From contig CBFCZU010000035.1 in NCBI GenBank assembly GCA_965602635.1, positions 1 through 24,340 of the forward strand: a DNA stretch of 24,340 bases, read 5' to 3'. Source of the DNA: CBFCZU01 sp965602635 (lineage in GTDB: Bacteria > Planctomycetota > Phycisphaerae > SM23-33). Position 1 is the stretch's first letter, and every line of letters starts with the position of its first letter. This document shows, one piece after another, positions 1 through 7,269 of this stretch. A program made the position numbers and the translations under genes. Below the pieces are notes generated by a model. That model saw nothing but the letters and a program-made list of their open reading frames with translations. It had not been told where the DNA came from and searched no databases.

Positions 1-139
1 TCATGCAATAAGCAGGCTAGGCATCTGGGATCGAGGGAGATGAACGTCCATCCGAGGGCGACGGATCGCCATCTTGGGCGGGCTCGGGGCCCTTGACGTC
101 GGCACGCCGGTGACGATTCTCCCCTGAGTGTAACGCGAA

Positions 140-168
140 CGGCCCGGTTCGCTCGGGCGACCGGGCCG
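140..168 (-). terminator. Possible terminator hairpin after rpmB
   Basis: A perfect 9-bp inverted repeat (140-148 with 160-168, 11-nt loop) lies 25 bases past the rpmB stop. In the direction of rpmB transcription it is not followed by a clear U-run, so a rho-independent role is uncertain. The rest of 1-193 shows no gene I can support. Confidence 0.4.
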
Positions 169-193
169 GAGTAGGCGCGTCAGGGGGGGCAGG

Positions 194-478
194 TCATTCG
201 GCCTCGGCTTCGGGGGTCGCCTCGGCTTCCGGGGGCGTGTAGTCGCGCTTGGGCGGCTTGACGACCAGCCCACTGCGGATGGCCTTGGTCGAGGCCTTGA
301 TCCGGACCACCCTGCCGTTAACCAGCGCGCGGACCGTCTGGATGTTCGGCTTGAACTTCCGCTTGGTCTTGGAAGTGACCTTTCGGCCGACGCCGCCGAG
401 ATATTTGGCCTTGCCGCGGCGGCTGTATTGCCGCCCCGCACTGGTCTTCCTGCCGGTAAACGCACACACACGAGGCAT
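194..478 (-). CDS. rpmB: 50S ribosomal protein L28 (bL28)
   Basis: This is a 94-aa basic protein of the large ribosomal subunit. The N-terminus MPRVCAFTGRKTSAGRQ matches the bL28 pattern (x-RVC-x-x-TG-x-x), followed by the KTKRKFKPNIQTVR block and the VVRIKASTKAIRSG block that define the family. Cys5 is the only cysteine in the N-terminal motif, so this looks like a zinc-free form. An acidic Ala/Glu/Pro tail of about 15 residues extends past the usual end. I chose the ATG at 478 over the GTG immediately upstream because it gives the canonical MPRVC start and has GGGAG (485-489) 6 bases ahead. It appears to be a single-gene unit with its own promoter and a hairpin downstream. Confidence 0.96.
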   Translation of the reverse strand: MPRVCAFTGRKTSAGRQYSRRGKAKYLGGVGRKVTSKTKRKFKPNIQTVRALVNGRVVRIKASTKAIRSGLVVKPPKRDYTPPEAEATPEAEAE

Positions 479-508
479 CACTGTCTCCCAACTGCATCAG
501 AACCTCGC

Positions 509-536
509 ATTCTATATCCCTTCGGCCGGCGTACAA
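509..536 (-). promoter_or_regulatory. Candidate rpmB promoter
   Basis: On the minus strand TTGTAC (531-536) and TAGAAT (509-514) are separated by 16 bases. Transcription would start near 502 and give a leader of about 25 nt that contains the GGGAG ribosome site. Seen by pattern only. Confidence 0.4.
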
Positions 537-609
537 GGGGAATTTCACAAGATTTACCCCGACCCTCACCGCCCGGCAGGGACAGCGGCGCCGGAGCGGC
601 GAGCGAAAG

Positions 610-677
610 ACTGCGGCCGAGAGGAGTTGAACCCCTGCCTGCCCGCCTGCGGCGAGCAGGCAGGCAGGTCCACGCCC
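610..677 (-). repeat. Inverted copy of tRNA-Leu 3' end / palindrome cassette
   Basis: Read on the minus strand, this 68-bp segment matches 1232-1299 and 1352-1419 with one mismatch (the C corresponding to T1264). It starts with GGGCGTGGA, then a 35-bp palindrome with 10-bp arms, then GGTTCAACTCC and the tRNA-Leu acceptor end CGGCCGCA. The flanks on both sides differ from those of the tandem copies, so the 68 bp is the shared unit. No 5' tRNA half is present. Function unknown. Confidence 0.9.
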
Positions 678-769
678 GGTCCAGACCAGGCATAGCCGGA
701 ACAGAATGATCCGGGCACATGGGCAACATATTGGTACGATGCATGTGCGCAAGGAGCGTCGGCAATTCC

Positions 770-1027
770 ATGGCCTGGATCATCTACGTCTTACGGTGCT
801 CGGACAGCAGTCTATACGTTGGCATGACCGCCGACCTGCCCCGCCGGTTGAAAGAACACGGCGCGGGCAAGGTATCTTGGACCAAGCCGAGACTACCAGC
901 GCGCCTAGTCTACCAGGAGGGTGCCAACACCCGGGGGGAAGCTCGCAAGCGTGAAAAGTACTTCAAGAGCGGAGGCGGGAAGAAGTGGCTGAAAGATAAG
1001 CTGAGGCTCCGGCATCGCGGGGAGTGA
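770..1027 (+). CDS. Small GIY-YIG nuclease-family protein
   Basis: This is an 85-aa single-domain protein. The GIY-YIG core is visible as IIYVLRC (residues 4-10) and LYVGMT (15-20), followed by the DLPRRLKEH helix with the conserved Arg, and TRGEARKREKYFKSGGGKKW near 55-73, which carries the conserved Glu. The length and motif order match the short stand-alone GIY-YIG (YhbQ/UPF0213-like) group, whose members are usually 80-100 aa; a nuclease role is known for the superfamily but often untested for this group. I placed the start at the ATG of MAWIIYV by family length, with AAGGAG at 751-756, 13 nt upstream; an in-frame ATG at 719 would add 17 unlike residues. The gene lies between an inverted palindrome/tRNA cassette (610-677) and tRNA-Leu. 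Confidence 0.88.
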   Translation: MAWIIYVLRCSDSSLYVGMTADLPRRLKEHGAGKVSWTKPRLPARLVYQEGANTRGEARKREKYFKSGGGKKWLKDKLRLRHRGE

Positions 1028-1048
1028 TGATTTTCCTGCCAAGAGGTC

Positions 1049-1078
1049 TTGCCGATTCGGAGGGTCTCCGACGATAAT
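1049..1078 (+). promoter_or_regulatory. Candidate tRNA-Leu promoter
   Basis: TTGCCG (1049-1054) and GATAAT (1073-1078) are separated by 18 bases, ending 15 bases before the tRNA. The spacer contains a 5-bp inverted repeat, CGGAG-GGT-CTCCG (1058-1070). TTGCCG recurs as a -35-like box before the genes at 8884 and 16894. Confidence 0.5.
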
Positions 1079-1093
1079 ACCTTTCACTTACCC

Positions 1094-1177
1094 GCGGCCG
1101 TGGCGGAATTGGCAGACGCGCAGGCTTCAGGTGCCTGTGCCCTTCGGGGCGTGGAGGTTCAACTCCTCTCGGCCGCA
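1094..1177 (+). tRNA. tRNA-Leu (anticodon CAG)
   Basis: This is an 84-nt class II tRNA. The acceptor stem is GCGGCCG (1094-1100) with CGGCCGC (1170-1176) and discriminator A1177. The D-arm holds AATTGGCAGA, the anticodon stem is CAGGC/GCCTG around the loop TTCAGGT (anticodon CAG), the variable arm is GCCC-TTCG-GGGC, and the T-arm is GGAGG-TTCAACT-CCTCT. CCA is not encoded. All stems are intact, so it should be functional. Its 3' end is duplicated in the repeats on both sides. Confidence 0.96.
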
Positions 1178-1231
1178 GTTTCACCGGGGCGTTGGGCTGT
1201 GCTTCTTGATACGCTCTCCCTTTCGCGGCTT

Positions 1232-1299
1232 GGGCGTGGACCTGCCTGCCTGCTCGCCGCAGGTGGGCAGGCAGGGGTTCAACTCCTCTCGGCCGCAGT
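1232..1299 (+). repeat. tRNA-Leu 3' end interrupted by a 35-bp palindrome, copy 1
   Basis: GGGCGTGGA (1232-1240) equals the tRNA variable-arm/T-stem bases 1147-1155. A 35-bp palindrome follows (1241-1275; arms CCTGCCTGCC and GGCAGGCAGG), and then the tRNA sequence resumes from GGTTCAACTCC to the acceptor end. The palindrome sits exactly between the third and fourth bases of the T-stem 5' strand. Its last bases recreate a pairable T-stem (AGGGG with CCTCT). Confidence 0.9.
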
Positions 1300-1351
1300 T
1301 TCACCGGGGCGTTGGGCTGTGCTTCTTGATACGCTCTCCCTTTCGCGGCTT

Positions 1352-1419
1352 GGGCGTGGACCTGCCTGCCTGCTCGCCGCAGGTGGGCAGGCAGGGGTTC
1401 AACTCCTCTCGGCCGCAGT
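1352..1419 (+). repeat. tRNA-Leu 3' end interrupted by a 35-bp palindrome, copy 2
   Basis: This is identical to 1232-1299. The palindrome is at 1361-1395. It is followed by the T-run 1419-1425. Confidence 0.9.
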
Positions 1420-1452
1420 TTTTTTCGGCGCTCTTGGCCCGAGCGTCCTGAA

Positions 1453-4425
1453 TCACTCTTCCTCTTGCGGCTTGGGCTTGGCGGGCAGGATCTGAAGTAC
1501 GATCGGCCTGGAGCGTCGGTCCTCTCGCCCCCCCGACATGACGCCGCCGACATAGCAGTTGCCTTCGTCGTCGCGAGCGGACGAGCCGTACAGCGACGCC
1601 CTGCCCAGGTCCATGCCCTTCGGCCGGCTGACCTCGACCTCCGCCACCGACTGGCTGCGGGTTTTCAGGTCGTACACCACCCATTCGTAGGGTCGCTCCC
1701 ATCCTGCCCTGACGATGCCCATGAGGAACCTGCCGGTCTTGTCGGCGAAGAGCGAGGCGACGTACTCCGGCCCGTCGGGGTGGAACCACCCCAGGCCGGT
1801 CACCTTCGCCGGCCCGGCGGCCGAGGGGCGGATCAGCGACAGGTAGCCGTTGTGCGTCAGGAAGGCGATGGACCCGTCGGGGAGCGTCTGCAGCCCGATG
1901 ATGCCGTGGGAGTGTCTCGGCCGGCCGTCGAAGTAGTACGGCATGGGCGTCTGGCCGATCTCCTTGAGCGACGTGTCGTACTCGATCAGCGTGGCGGTCA
2001 GCACCCCGCCCGCCCCGGCCTTGACCCGAGGCACGTACACGTGACCGTTGCGGTCGCAGAGGATGTTCCGCGAGACGTGCGCGACCAGGGCGCCGACCTT
2101 CACCGAGCGGATCTTGCCGGTACGGATGTCGTACTGGTAGAGCGTGTGGTCCCAGTAGCCCATGGTGTAAACCAGGTTGCCCGCCCCGGCGACGGCGATA
2201 AGCGCCTCGGGCGCCGTCAGCAGGTGCTCCCAGCTATTGTCCTTGAGCTTCAGCCGCCACAGGTGCCCGCCCCATTTCGGCAGGGCGCCGGTGTCCTCGT
2301 CCTCGCCCTGCTCGTCCATCGAGGCGAAGTAGAGGTGCCCGTCGGCGGCCTGGATTATCTTGGAGTGGATCTTCATCTGCCCTTCGCCCTTGCGGTAGAC
2401 GCCCGCCCGCTTGAGCTCGTCCACGACGTTGCCGCGGTCGATCAGCTTGCCCGTCTTCGGGACGTACTCGAACAGGTGGGCCGAGGGGCACTCGACCTCG
2501 TGTGCGGTGACGCCGATCCAGATGTGCCCCCGGCTGTCGCGCCCGGTGGCCCCCCACACGGCCCAGCCGCCGGGGATCTCGGGCACGGGGATCTGCCTGG
2601 CCACCGGGGACGCGCCGCGCTTGACCGGGCGGAGGCGGAAGGTGTGCTTGGCGGCCCGGGCGCCGGCGAAGGAGTCGGGCGGCAGCAGGAGGTCGCCTGC
2701 CCCATAGCCTTTGGCCTGGACAAGGACGCCGTAGTCGCCCCCCGGGGGCAGGGCGGTGATCTCGCATCGCCCGTCCGCGCCGGTGGCGGCCTCGGCTAGT
2801 GTCATGTTCGGGTCAGGATCCGACTGGTTCGCGAGGACCGTCACCCTGGCCTTGGGGATCGGCCGGCCGGCAGGACCGAGGACCTCCGCCGCCACTTTCA
2901 GCCCGGGCTGAAGCTTCACGTCGAGCGGCTTGGACAGGTCGCGAACCTCGACGGCTGCCGCCAGGTTGCGGTCCTCATGCTTGGCGAGCAGCAGGGACGG
3001 CCCTCGTTGCCCGCGCCGCTGGCCGGAACTGCGCCAGATCTCGAACTTCCCGGCCGAGTCCGCCTCGACCCGGCCGTAGTCGCCCGCCACCCAGAGCATC
3101 GTGCCCCCCGCGGGCTTGCCCGCCTGGTCGCGGACGACGCCGTGCAGGCGCGGCGCCTTCTTGAGCTTGACCTCGATCCGGGCGGTCTTGCCGTCGGCGA
3201 CGGTTATCTTCTCGCGCAGGCGGCTGGAGGAGTACCGCCACGCAGCTGCGTATCTGATCTCGTACTCACCCGGCACCAGGCGGATGCGGGCGATGCCGTC
3301 TTTGCCCGCCCCGGCATTTTGCCACCACCTCTTGCCTGTCTGCACCAGGGCGACGTTGGGGTACTCGACGGGCTTGCCGTCCTCGGCGTCCACGACGGCC
3401 AGCTCCGCGATGCCGCCGCGAACCAGCTCGATCTTGGCGCCCTTGGCTGTCTCGCCGGCCTTGACGTCCAGCTTGACCGGATCGAACGCCCATTCGGCCG
3501 TGCCGCGGGCCGGGATGGGCACGGCCAGCTCGTACGACCCCGCCGGCAGACCCTTCCAGCGGTAGCGCCCATCCTTCTTAGAAATGCACACTCCGAGCTG
3601 CGGCCCGATCGCCCGGAAGTTAAAGGCCGCCAGCACAACCCCGCCGATGGGCTTGCCGGTGGCCTTGTCCACGGCGACGGCCTCGATGTTCGCCCCCGCC
3701 TCCAGGGTCAGCTTGACTTCCTCGCCTTGTGGCCTGGAACGGCGTCCCCGGCGCCACGAGGTGTCGAGAATGGCCTTGCCTTTGGCCCTGACGGCGAACT
3801 CACCGTCGTACCGGGGGGGGATGCAGTCGAATGAGAACCGCCCGTCGGCGCCGGTCCGCCTGACAAGATGGCCAATCACCTTATGCCCCATCAGCCAGTT
3901 GCGGCCCCTGCCGACCGGCCTCAAGGTAAGCACGACCTGTGCCCCGGCGACAGGCTTGCCGGCCTCGTCCACCACCTTGCCGGTCAGCGTCCGCGCCGCT
4001 GCCAGCTCGATCGTCGCCTCGGGCCTGCCCTCCCTGAACCCCAGATAGGCCCAGCCCAGCGCCATGCCCTTCTTGTAGGCCCCGACATACACTCCCTGCT
4101 CATCTGCCGGGGCGCGGAAGGAGAAGCTTCCATCCGGCTGCGTCTTGACCTCGGCGACGAGCTGGGGCTCGGGGTGAATCATGTAGTACTTCCGGTCCCA
4201 CCTGTAGGCGGTCACGGTCGCGTCGGCGACCGCCCTGCCGTCGAGGTAGAGGACCTCGCCCGTGCAGGTGACCTGCTCGACAGCCGCCGGCGCGCCGGCC
4301 AACTCGCGCTGGCACCCGGCCAGGAGCATCCCCGCCAACACCGGCAGGAGGATCAGTGACAAAGCCCGCCCGGCGGCTCGCCGGCGGCGGCACGACGAAA
4401 ACTCGGCAACCTGGGATCGAATCAC
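1453..4425 (-). CDS. Large lipoprotein: carboxypeptidase-regulatory-like domains plus C-terminal propeller
   Basis: This 990-aa protein begins with a basic N-terminus, a hydrophobic stretch and the lipobox LLAG-C38, so it should be exported and lipid-anchored. Residues about 50-620 form a series of beta-sandwich units of the carboxypeptidase regulatory-like/SpaA type, shown by repeats such as GKVVDEAGKPVAGAQV, VAVDKATGKPIGG, VVRDQAGKPAGG and VLGPAGRPIPKARV. From about residue 640 repeats such as RDSRGHIWIG and AADGHLYFASMDE suggest a beta-propeller. I chose the GTG at 4425 because AGGAG lies 8 bases upstream and it gives a normal lipoprotein signal; the frame is open to 4497. No catalytic motif is visible. 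It probably binds carbohydrate or protein at the cell surface, but this is inference. Confidence 0.85.
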   Translation of the reverse strand: MIRSQVAEFSSCRRRRAAGRALSLILLPVLAGMLLAGCQRELAGAPAAVEQVTCTGEVLYLDGRAVADATVTAYRWDRKYYMIHPEPQLVAEVKTQPDGSFSFRAPADEQGVYVGAYKKGMALGWAYLGFREGRPEATIELAAARTLTGKVVDEAGKPVAGAQVVLTLRPVGRGRNWLMGHKVIGHLVRRTGADGRFSFDCIPPRYDGEFAVRAKGKAILDTSWRRGRRSRPQGEEVKLTLEAGANIEAVAVDKATGKPIGGVVLAAFNFRAIGPQLGVCISKKDGRYRWKGLPAGSYELAVPIPARGTAEWAFDPVKLDVKAGETAKGAKIELVRGGIAELAVVDAEDGKPVEYPNVALVQTGKRWWQNAGAGKDGIARIRLVPGEYEIRYAAAWRYSSSRLREKITVADGKTARIEVKLKKAPRLHGVVRDQAGKPAGGTMLWVAGDYGRVEADSAGKFEIWRSSGQRRGQRGPSLLLAKHEDRNLAAAVEVRDLSKPLDVKLQPGLKVAAEVLGPAGRPIPKARVTVLANQSDPDPNMTLAEAATGADGRCEITALPPGGDYGVLVQAKGYGAGDLLLPPDSFAGARAAKHTFRLRPVKRGASPVARQIPVPEIPGGWAVWGATGRDSRGHIWIGVTAHEVECPSAHLFEYVPKTGKLIDRGNVVDELKRAGVYRKGEGQMKIHSKIIQAADGHLYFASMDEQGEDEDTGALPKWGGHLWRLKLKDNSWEHLLTAPEALIAVAGAGNLVYTMGYWDHTLYQYDIRTGKIRSVKVGALVAHVSRNILCDRNGHVYVPRVKAGAGGVLTATLIEYDTSLKEIGQTPMPYYFDGRPRHSHGIIGLQTLPDGSIAFLTHNGYLSLIRPSAAGPAKVTGLGWFHPDGPEYVASLFADKTGRFLMGIVRAGWERPYEWVVYDLKTRSQSVAEVEVSRPKGMDLGRASLYGSSARDDEGNCYVGGVMSGGREDRRSRPIVLQILPAKPKPQEEE

Positions 4426-4561
4426 GGCTGAGACTCCTATTACGCGCTCGAAGCTTCCCTGAACCGCACCGCTCAACGCAGGGCTCGGGAGGAGCAAATT
4501 CAGCGATCCGTGGACCCGCTGGCTCGAGGAGAGTCCTTCGTCGGGGTGGTTGACGCAGGGG

Positions 4562-4592
4562 ATTATACCACGGTGTCCTCTGGCCTTGTCAA
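4562..4592 (-). promoter_or_regulatory. Promoter with consensus hexamers for the 990-aa lipoprotein gene
   Basis: On the minus strand TTGACA (4587-4592) and TATAAT (4562-4567) are both perfect sigma70 consensus, with a 19-bp spacer that is longer than the usual 17. A start near 4555 would leave a leader of about 130 nt before the GTG at 4425. I see no recognisable riboswitch in that leader. Confidence 0.7.
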
Positions 4593-4648
4593 GCGCTGGG
4601 ATCGGGACTGACGCGGTGCGATCGTCGCGCCTGGCGGGCGGCGGGCGC

Positions 4649-4677
4649 TTGGCCGGCGCGGCGGCATCGCTTACAGT
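4649..4677 (+). promoter_or_regulatory. Candidate promoter for the DUF4159 gene
   Basis: TTGGCC (4649-4654) and TACAGT (4672-4677) are spaced by 17 bases. The -10-like box ends 12 bases before GTG 4690, predicting a leader of only about 5 nt. The match is moderate. Confidence 0.35.
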
Positions 4678-4689
4678 ACCCCCTCAGGC

Positions 4690-7098
4690 GTGAAGCGCTA
4701 TAAGGGGCCGGAAGTGGTCAACCCGCGAGGGCATCGAGTGGCGTGGCGGGCGAGGGCGCGGCGGGCATCGTGCGCCGCGCTGGCCTGCTGGGCGCTCGTG
4801 TGCCTGTCGCAGCCGGCGGGGGGGCAGACGACGCGGCCCCGTCCGGCCGCGCGCCCCGCCCGCCCCGTGACCGATCGCGCCGTCCGCGCGGCGATGGACA
4901 AGGCCGTCGCCTACCTGACCTCGAAGCAGACCGACGAGGGGGCGTTCCCCAACCGCCACAGCGACGAGTACGTCGGCGGCGGCGAGGCGCTGGTGTCGCT
5001 GTCGCTGCTCTGGGCCGGTCTGGAGCCCGAGAAGCCGCCCCTGTCCGGCGCCCTGACGTATCTCAAGGCCCAGCGGCCGGAGCTGACCTACACCCGCTGC
5101 CTGAGGGCGATGGTCTATTCGCTGCTGCCGGGCAAGCAGTACCGCGCGCCGCTGGCGGGCGACGTTCAGTGGCTCCTCAAGCATCAGCACCGCTCGGGCG
5201 GTTGGGGCTACGGCCCGGGCGCGGCGATGACCAGCTTCCGCGCGGACTGGACCGACGCCTCCAACAGCCAGTTCGCCATGCTGGCGCTGAGGGAGGCCTA
5301 CGACGCCGGCGTGGCCGTCCCCGCCACCGCCTGGCGGAGGGCGGAGAACTACTGGCGGAGTTTCCAGAACCAAACCGACGGCGGGTGGGGCTACCAGCCC
5401 GCCCCGACCAAGGGCCGGGCGCGGAGGGGCGAATCCTACGGCTCCATGACCGCCGCCGGCGTGGCCAGCTACTTCATCTTCGCCGACAAGATCGGCCCCA
5501 CGCGCGAGGCGGCCTTCGGTCCCGGCAAGACGCGAAGGGACGGCCGCCTGCACTACGCCGGCCAGATCGGGCGGGGCGTGAAGTGGTTGGGCGACAACTA
5601 CGCGATCAGTAAGATCCCCAAGTACGTCTGGCTGCCCCAGTCGGCCCAGCTCTACTACTACCTGTTCACGCTGCTTCGCGTGGGCGACACCGCCGGGCTG
5701 CGACGGCTCGCCGGGCAAGACTACGCCAACGACGTCGCGGCGGAGCTGATCGCCACCCAGAAACCCGACGGCTCGTGGAACGGTTCGGTCATCGACACGA
5801 GCTTCTCGCTGCTGTGCCTGGCCAGGGCGCGCGGGCCGGTGATAATCAACCGGCTGCTGCTGTCAAGCGGGCCGGGGCGGGACCCGCGCGACGCGGCCAA
5901 CGTCGCTCGCTGGCTCGCCCGGCGGCTGCGAACGCCGCTGACCTGGCAGCGGGTCACCCCCGCCGAGCCCCAGAGCCTTGCCGAGGCGCCGATCCTCTAC
6001 CTCAACCCCGCCGGACCCGGCACATGGCCCAAACCCTTCAACGCGGCGTTCAGGAGGTTCATCCGCAACGGCGGCACGTGCCTGGTGCAGGTTCCGCCCG
6101 ACCGCCATCACTTCGCCAAGACCTTCGCCGCTCACTGCCGGAAGCTCTTTCCCGACTACCGCCAGGTGGACCTGGAGGCCGATCACCCCATCTTCAACGT
6201 GCCGTATCCGGTGGACCCGTCCGCCCGCCCGGTCGTCACCGGCATCGGCGACGGCTGCCGGACGCGAATCATCATCCTCGACAGCGACGTCTCGGGCGCC
6301 TGGCACCAGGGGCGGAGCAAGTCTTACGACTACCTGTTCGACCTGGCGGGGAACATCGTGTACTACGCCGGGGGTGGTCGGCTGCCGGCCGGGCGGTTCG
6401 CGGCGGCAGCGCCCCCGTCCGCCGCGCCGCCGGCGCGGAGGCAAATCACGATAGCCCGTCTCAAGCACGCCGGCGACTATGACGCCTGCCCGCTGGCGGT
6501 GGGGCGGCTGAGCGAAATGCTCGCCCGCAGCCGGTCCATCGGCCTGAAGGAGCTGCCCGCCGCCGACCCGGACAAGCCCATCTCCCCGGCCGTCACCGTC
6601 TTGTGGCTGACGGGCAACGTGCCGCCGACGTTCTCCGACGCCCAGCTTGCCAACATCCGCAAGTACCTCCAGGGTGGCGGGACGCTGCTGATAGACCCGG
6701 CCACGGGTCGCCCCGACTTCCGCGCCGCCGCGGGGGCGATGGTAGGCAAGCTGCTGGGGGGTGGGGGCCTGAAGGACCTGCCAAGCGGGCACCCGCTGAT
6801 AACGGGTAGCTTCGCCGGCGGGATGGGCTCGGACGTGGGCAAGGCCCGGCTGCTGCGCGACCCTTCGGGCAAGCTGCCCGTCGGCGACGCCGCCTGGCGC
6901 CGCCCCGGGCCCGCGCCCGAGCCGCCGAAGCTGCAGGCGGCCGCCGTGGACGGGCGGATCGCCGTGGTCATAAGCACTTACGGGCTGGCGTGCAGCATCG
7001 AGGGCGGCCCCTGCCTGGAGAACGTCGGCTACCTGCCCGCCGACGCCCGCCGGCTCGCCCTGAACGTCATCCTCCACGCCGCCGCCGGGAGCAACTAG
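4690..7098 (+). CDS. Squalene-cyclase-like / DUF4159 domain protein, exported
   Basis: This is an 802-aa protein. An Arg-rich N-terminus and hydrophobic segment (about 25-41) resemble a signal peptide. Residues about 60-390 form alpha-toroid repeats of the prenyltransferase/squalene-cyclase type, with GGWGYGPG (170-177), GGWGYQPAP (231-239) and DGSWNG (360-365). Two related alpha/beta parts follow: 433-560 (FRRFIRNGGT, then ADHPIFNVPY) and about 590-790, which begins with the DUF4159-like ITIARLKHAGDYD and continues with LRKYL-like helix and GGGTLLIDPATG. No cyclase Asp motif is evident, so it is probably a structural or binding protein. GTG 4690 fits the promoter; GTG 4714 with AAGGGG 6 nt upstream is an alternative. 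In planctomycetes this family often sits near MoxR/VWA genes; a VWA gene lies 1.8 kb downstream. Confidence 0.82.
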   Translation: MKRYKGPEVVNPRGHRVAWRARARRASCAALACWALVCLSQPAGGQTTRPRPAARPARPVTDRAVRAAMDKAVAYLTSKQTDEGAFPNRHSDEYVGGGEALVSLSLLWAGLEPEKPPLSGALTYLKAQRPELTYTRCLRAMVYSLLPGKQYRAPLAGDVQWLLKHQHRSGGWGYGPGAAMTSFRADWTDASNSQFAMLALREAYDAGVAVPATAWRRAENYWRSFQNQTDGGWGYQPAPTKGRARRGESYGSMTAAGVASYFIFADKIGPTREAAFGPGKTRRDGRLHYAGQIGRGVKWLGDNYAISKIPKYVWLPQSAQLYYYLFTLLRVGDTAGLRRLAGQDYANDVAAELIATQKPDGSWNGSVIDTSFSLLCLARARGPVIINRLLLSSGPGRDPRDAANVARWLARRLRTPLTWQRVTPAEPQSLAEAPILYLNPAGPGTWPKPFNAAFRRFIRNGGTCLVQVPPDRHHFAKTFAAHCRKLFPDYRQVDLEADHPIFNVPYPVDPSARPVVTGIGDGCRTRIIILDSDVSGAWHQGRSKSYDYLFDLAGNIVYYAGGGRLPAGRFAAAAPPSAAPPARRQITIARLKHAGDYDACPLAVGRLSEMLARSRSIGLKELPAADPDKPISPAVTVLWLTGNVPPTFSDAQLANIRKYLQGGGTLLIDPATGRPDFRAAAGAMVGKLLGGGGLKDLPSGHPLITGSFAGGMGSDVGKARLLRDPSGKLPVGDAAWRRPGPAPEPPKLQAAAVDGRIAVVISTYGLACSIEGGPCLENVGYLPADARRLALNVILHAAAGSN

Positions 7099-7100
7099 CC

Positions 7101-7131
7101 CGGATGTTGCACGATGCGCGTGCAACATCCG
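7101..7131 (+). terminator. 12-bp perfect hairpin after the DUF4159 gene
   Basis: CGGATGTTGCAC (7101-7112) is perfectly inverted at 7120-7131 around a 7-nt loop, starting 2 bases past the stop codon. A second small stem, GCCCC/GGGGC, follows. There is no U-run, so it could instead be a 3'-end stabiliser or a dispersed palindrome. Confidence 0.55.
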
Positions 7132-7175
7132 CCCCGGCGACGGGGCACACTGTCCTTGGCACACGCAAAGAATGC

Positions 7176-7203
7176 TTGCAGAATCGCGGTACGGGCTTAT
7201 ACT
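7176..7203 (+). promoter_or_regulatory. Candidate promoter of the prepilin-lipoprotein pair
   Basis: TTGCAG (7176-7181) and TATACT (7198-7203) are separated by 16 bases. The predicted leader is about 60 nt and contains GGGAG (7257-7261), 8 bases before ATG 7270. Confidence 0.5.
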
Positions 7204-7269
7204 GAATAGGTATCTGTTGGGCAACGGATGACGCTTTTTCGGGGGGTTGCGGCATTGGGAGATAGGAAA

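Larger units (their letters stand above)
1156..1421 (+). repeat. 120-bp tandem repeat seeded by the tRNA-Leu 3' end
   Basis: Bases 1156-1301 are identical to 1276-1421, giving a 120-bp period and about 2.2 copies. The first copy begins inside the tRNA-Leu T-arm. Each unit holds the tRNA 3' tail, about 50 bp of unrecognised sequence, GGGCGTGGA and a 35-bp palindrome. The array ends in a run of seven T (1419-1425), which could be the original tRNA terminator displaced by the duplication. The stretch 1178-1452 contains no gene I can support. Confidence 0.95.

Noticed and set aside
55..120. Possible short minus-strand peptide in the region before rpmB's terminator
   Set aside because: The frame is short, has no ribosome site and no recognisable family.
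1156..1421. CRISPR array
   Set aside because: The 120-bp units are identical throughout, with no variable spacers and no cas genes.
963..1553. Minus-strand open frame with repeated RPRGVEPLPAHLRRAGRQVHA-type units
   Set aside because: It is the translated shadow of the tRNA-Leu 3' ends and palindromes; it also overlaps the lipoprotein gene and has no ribosome site.
7099..7227. Riboswitch upstream of the pseudopilin gene
   Set aside because: I see only hairpins and a promoter-like pair; no conserved riboswitch core.
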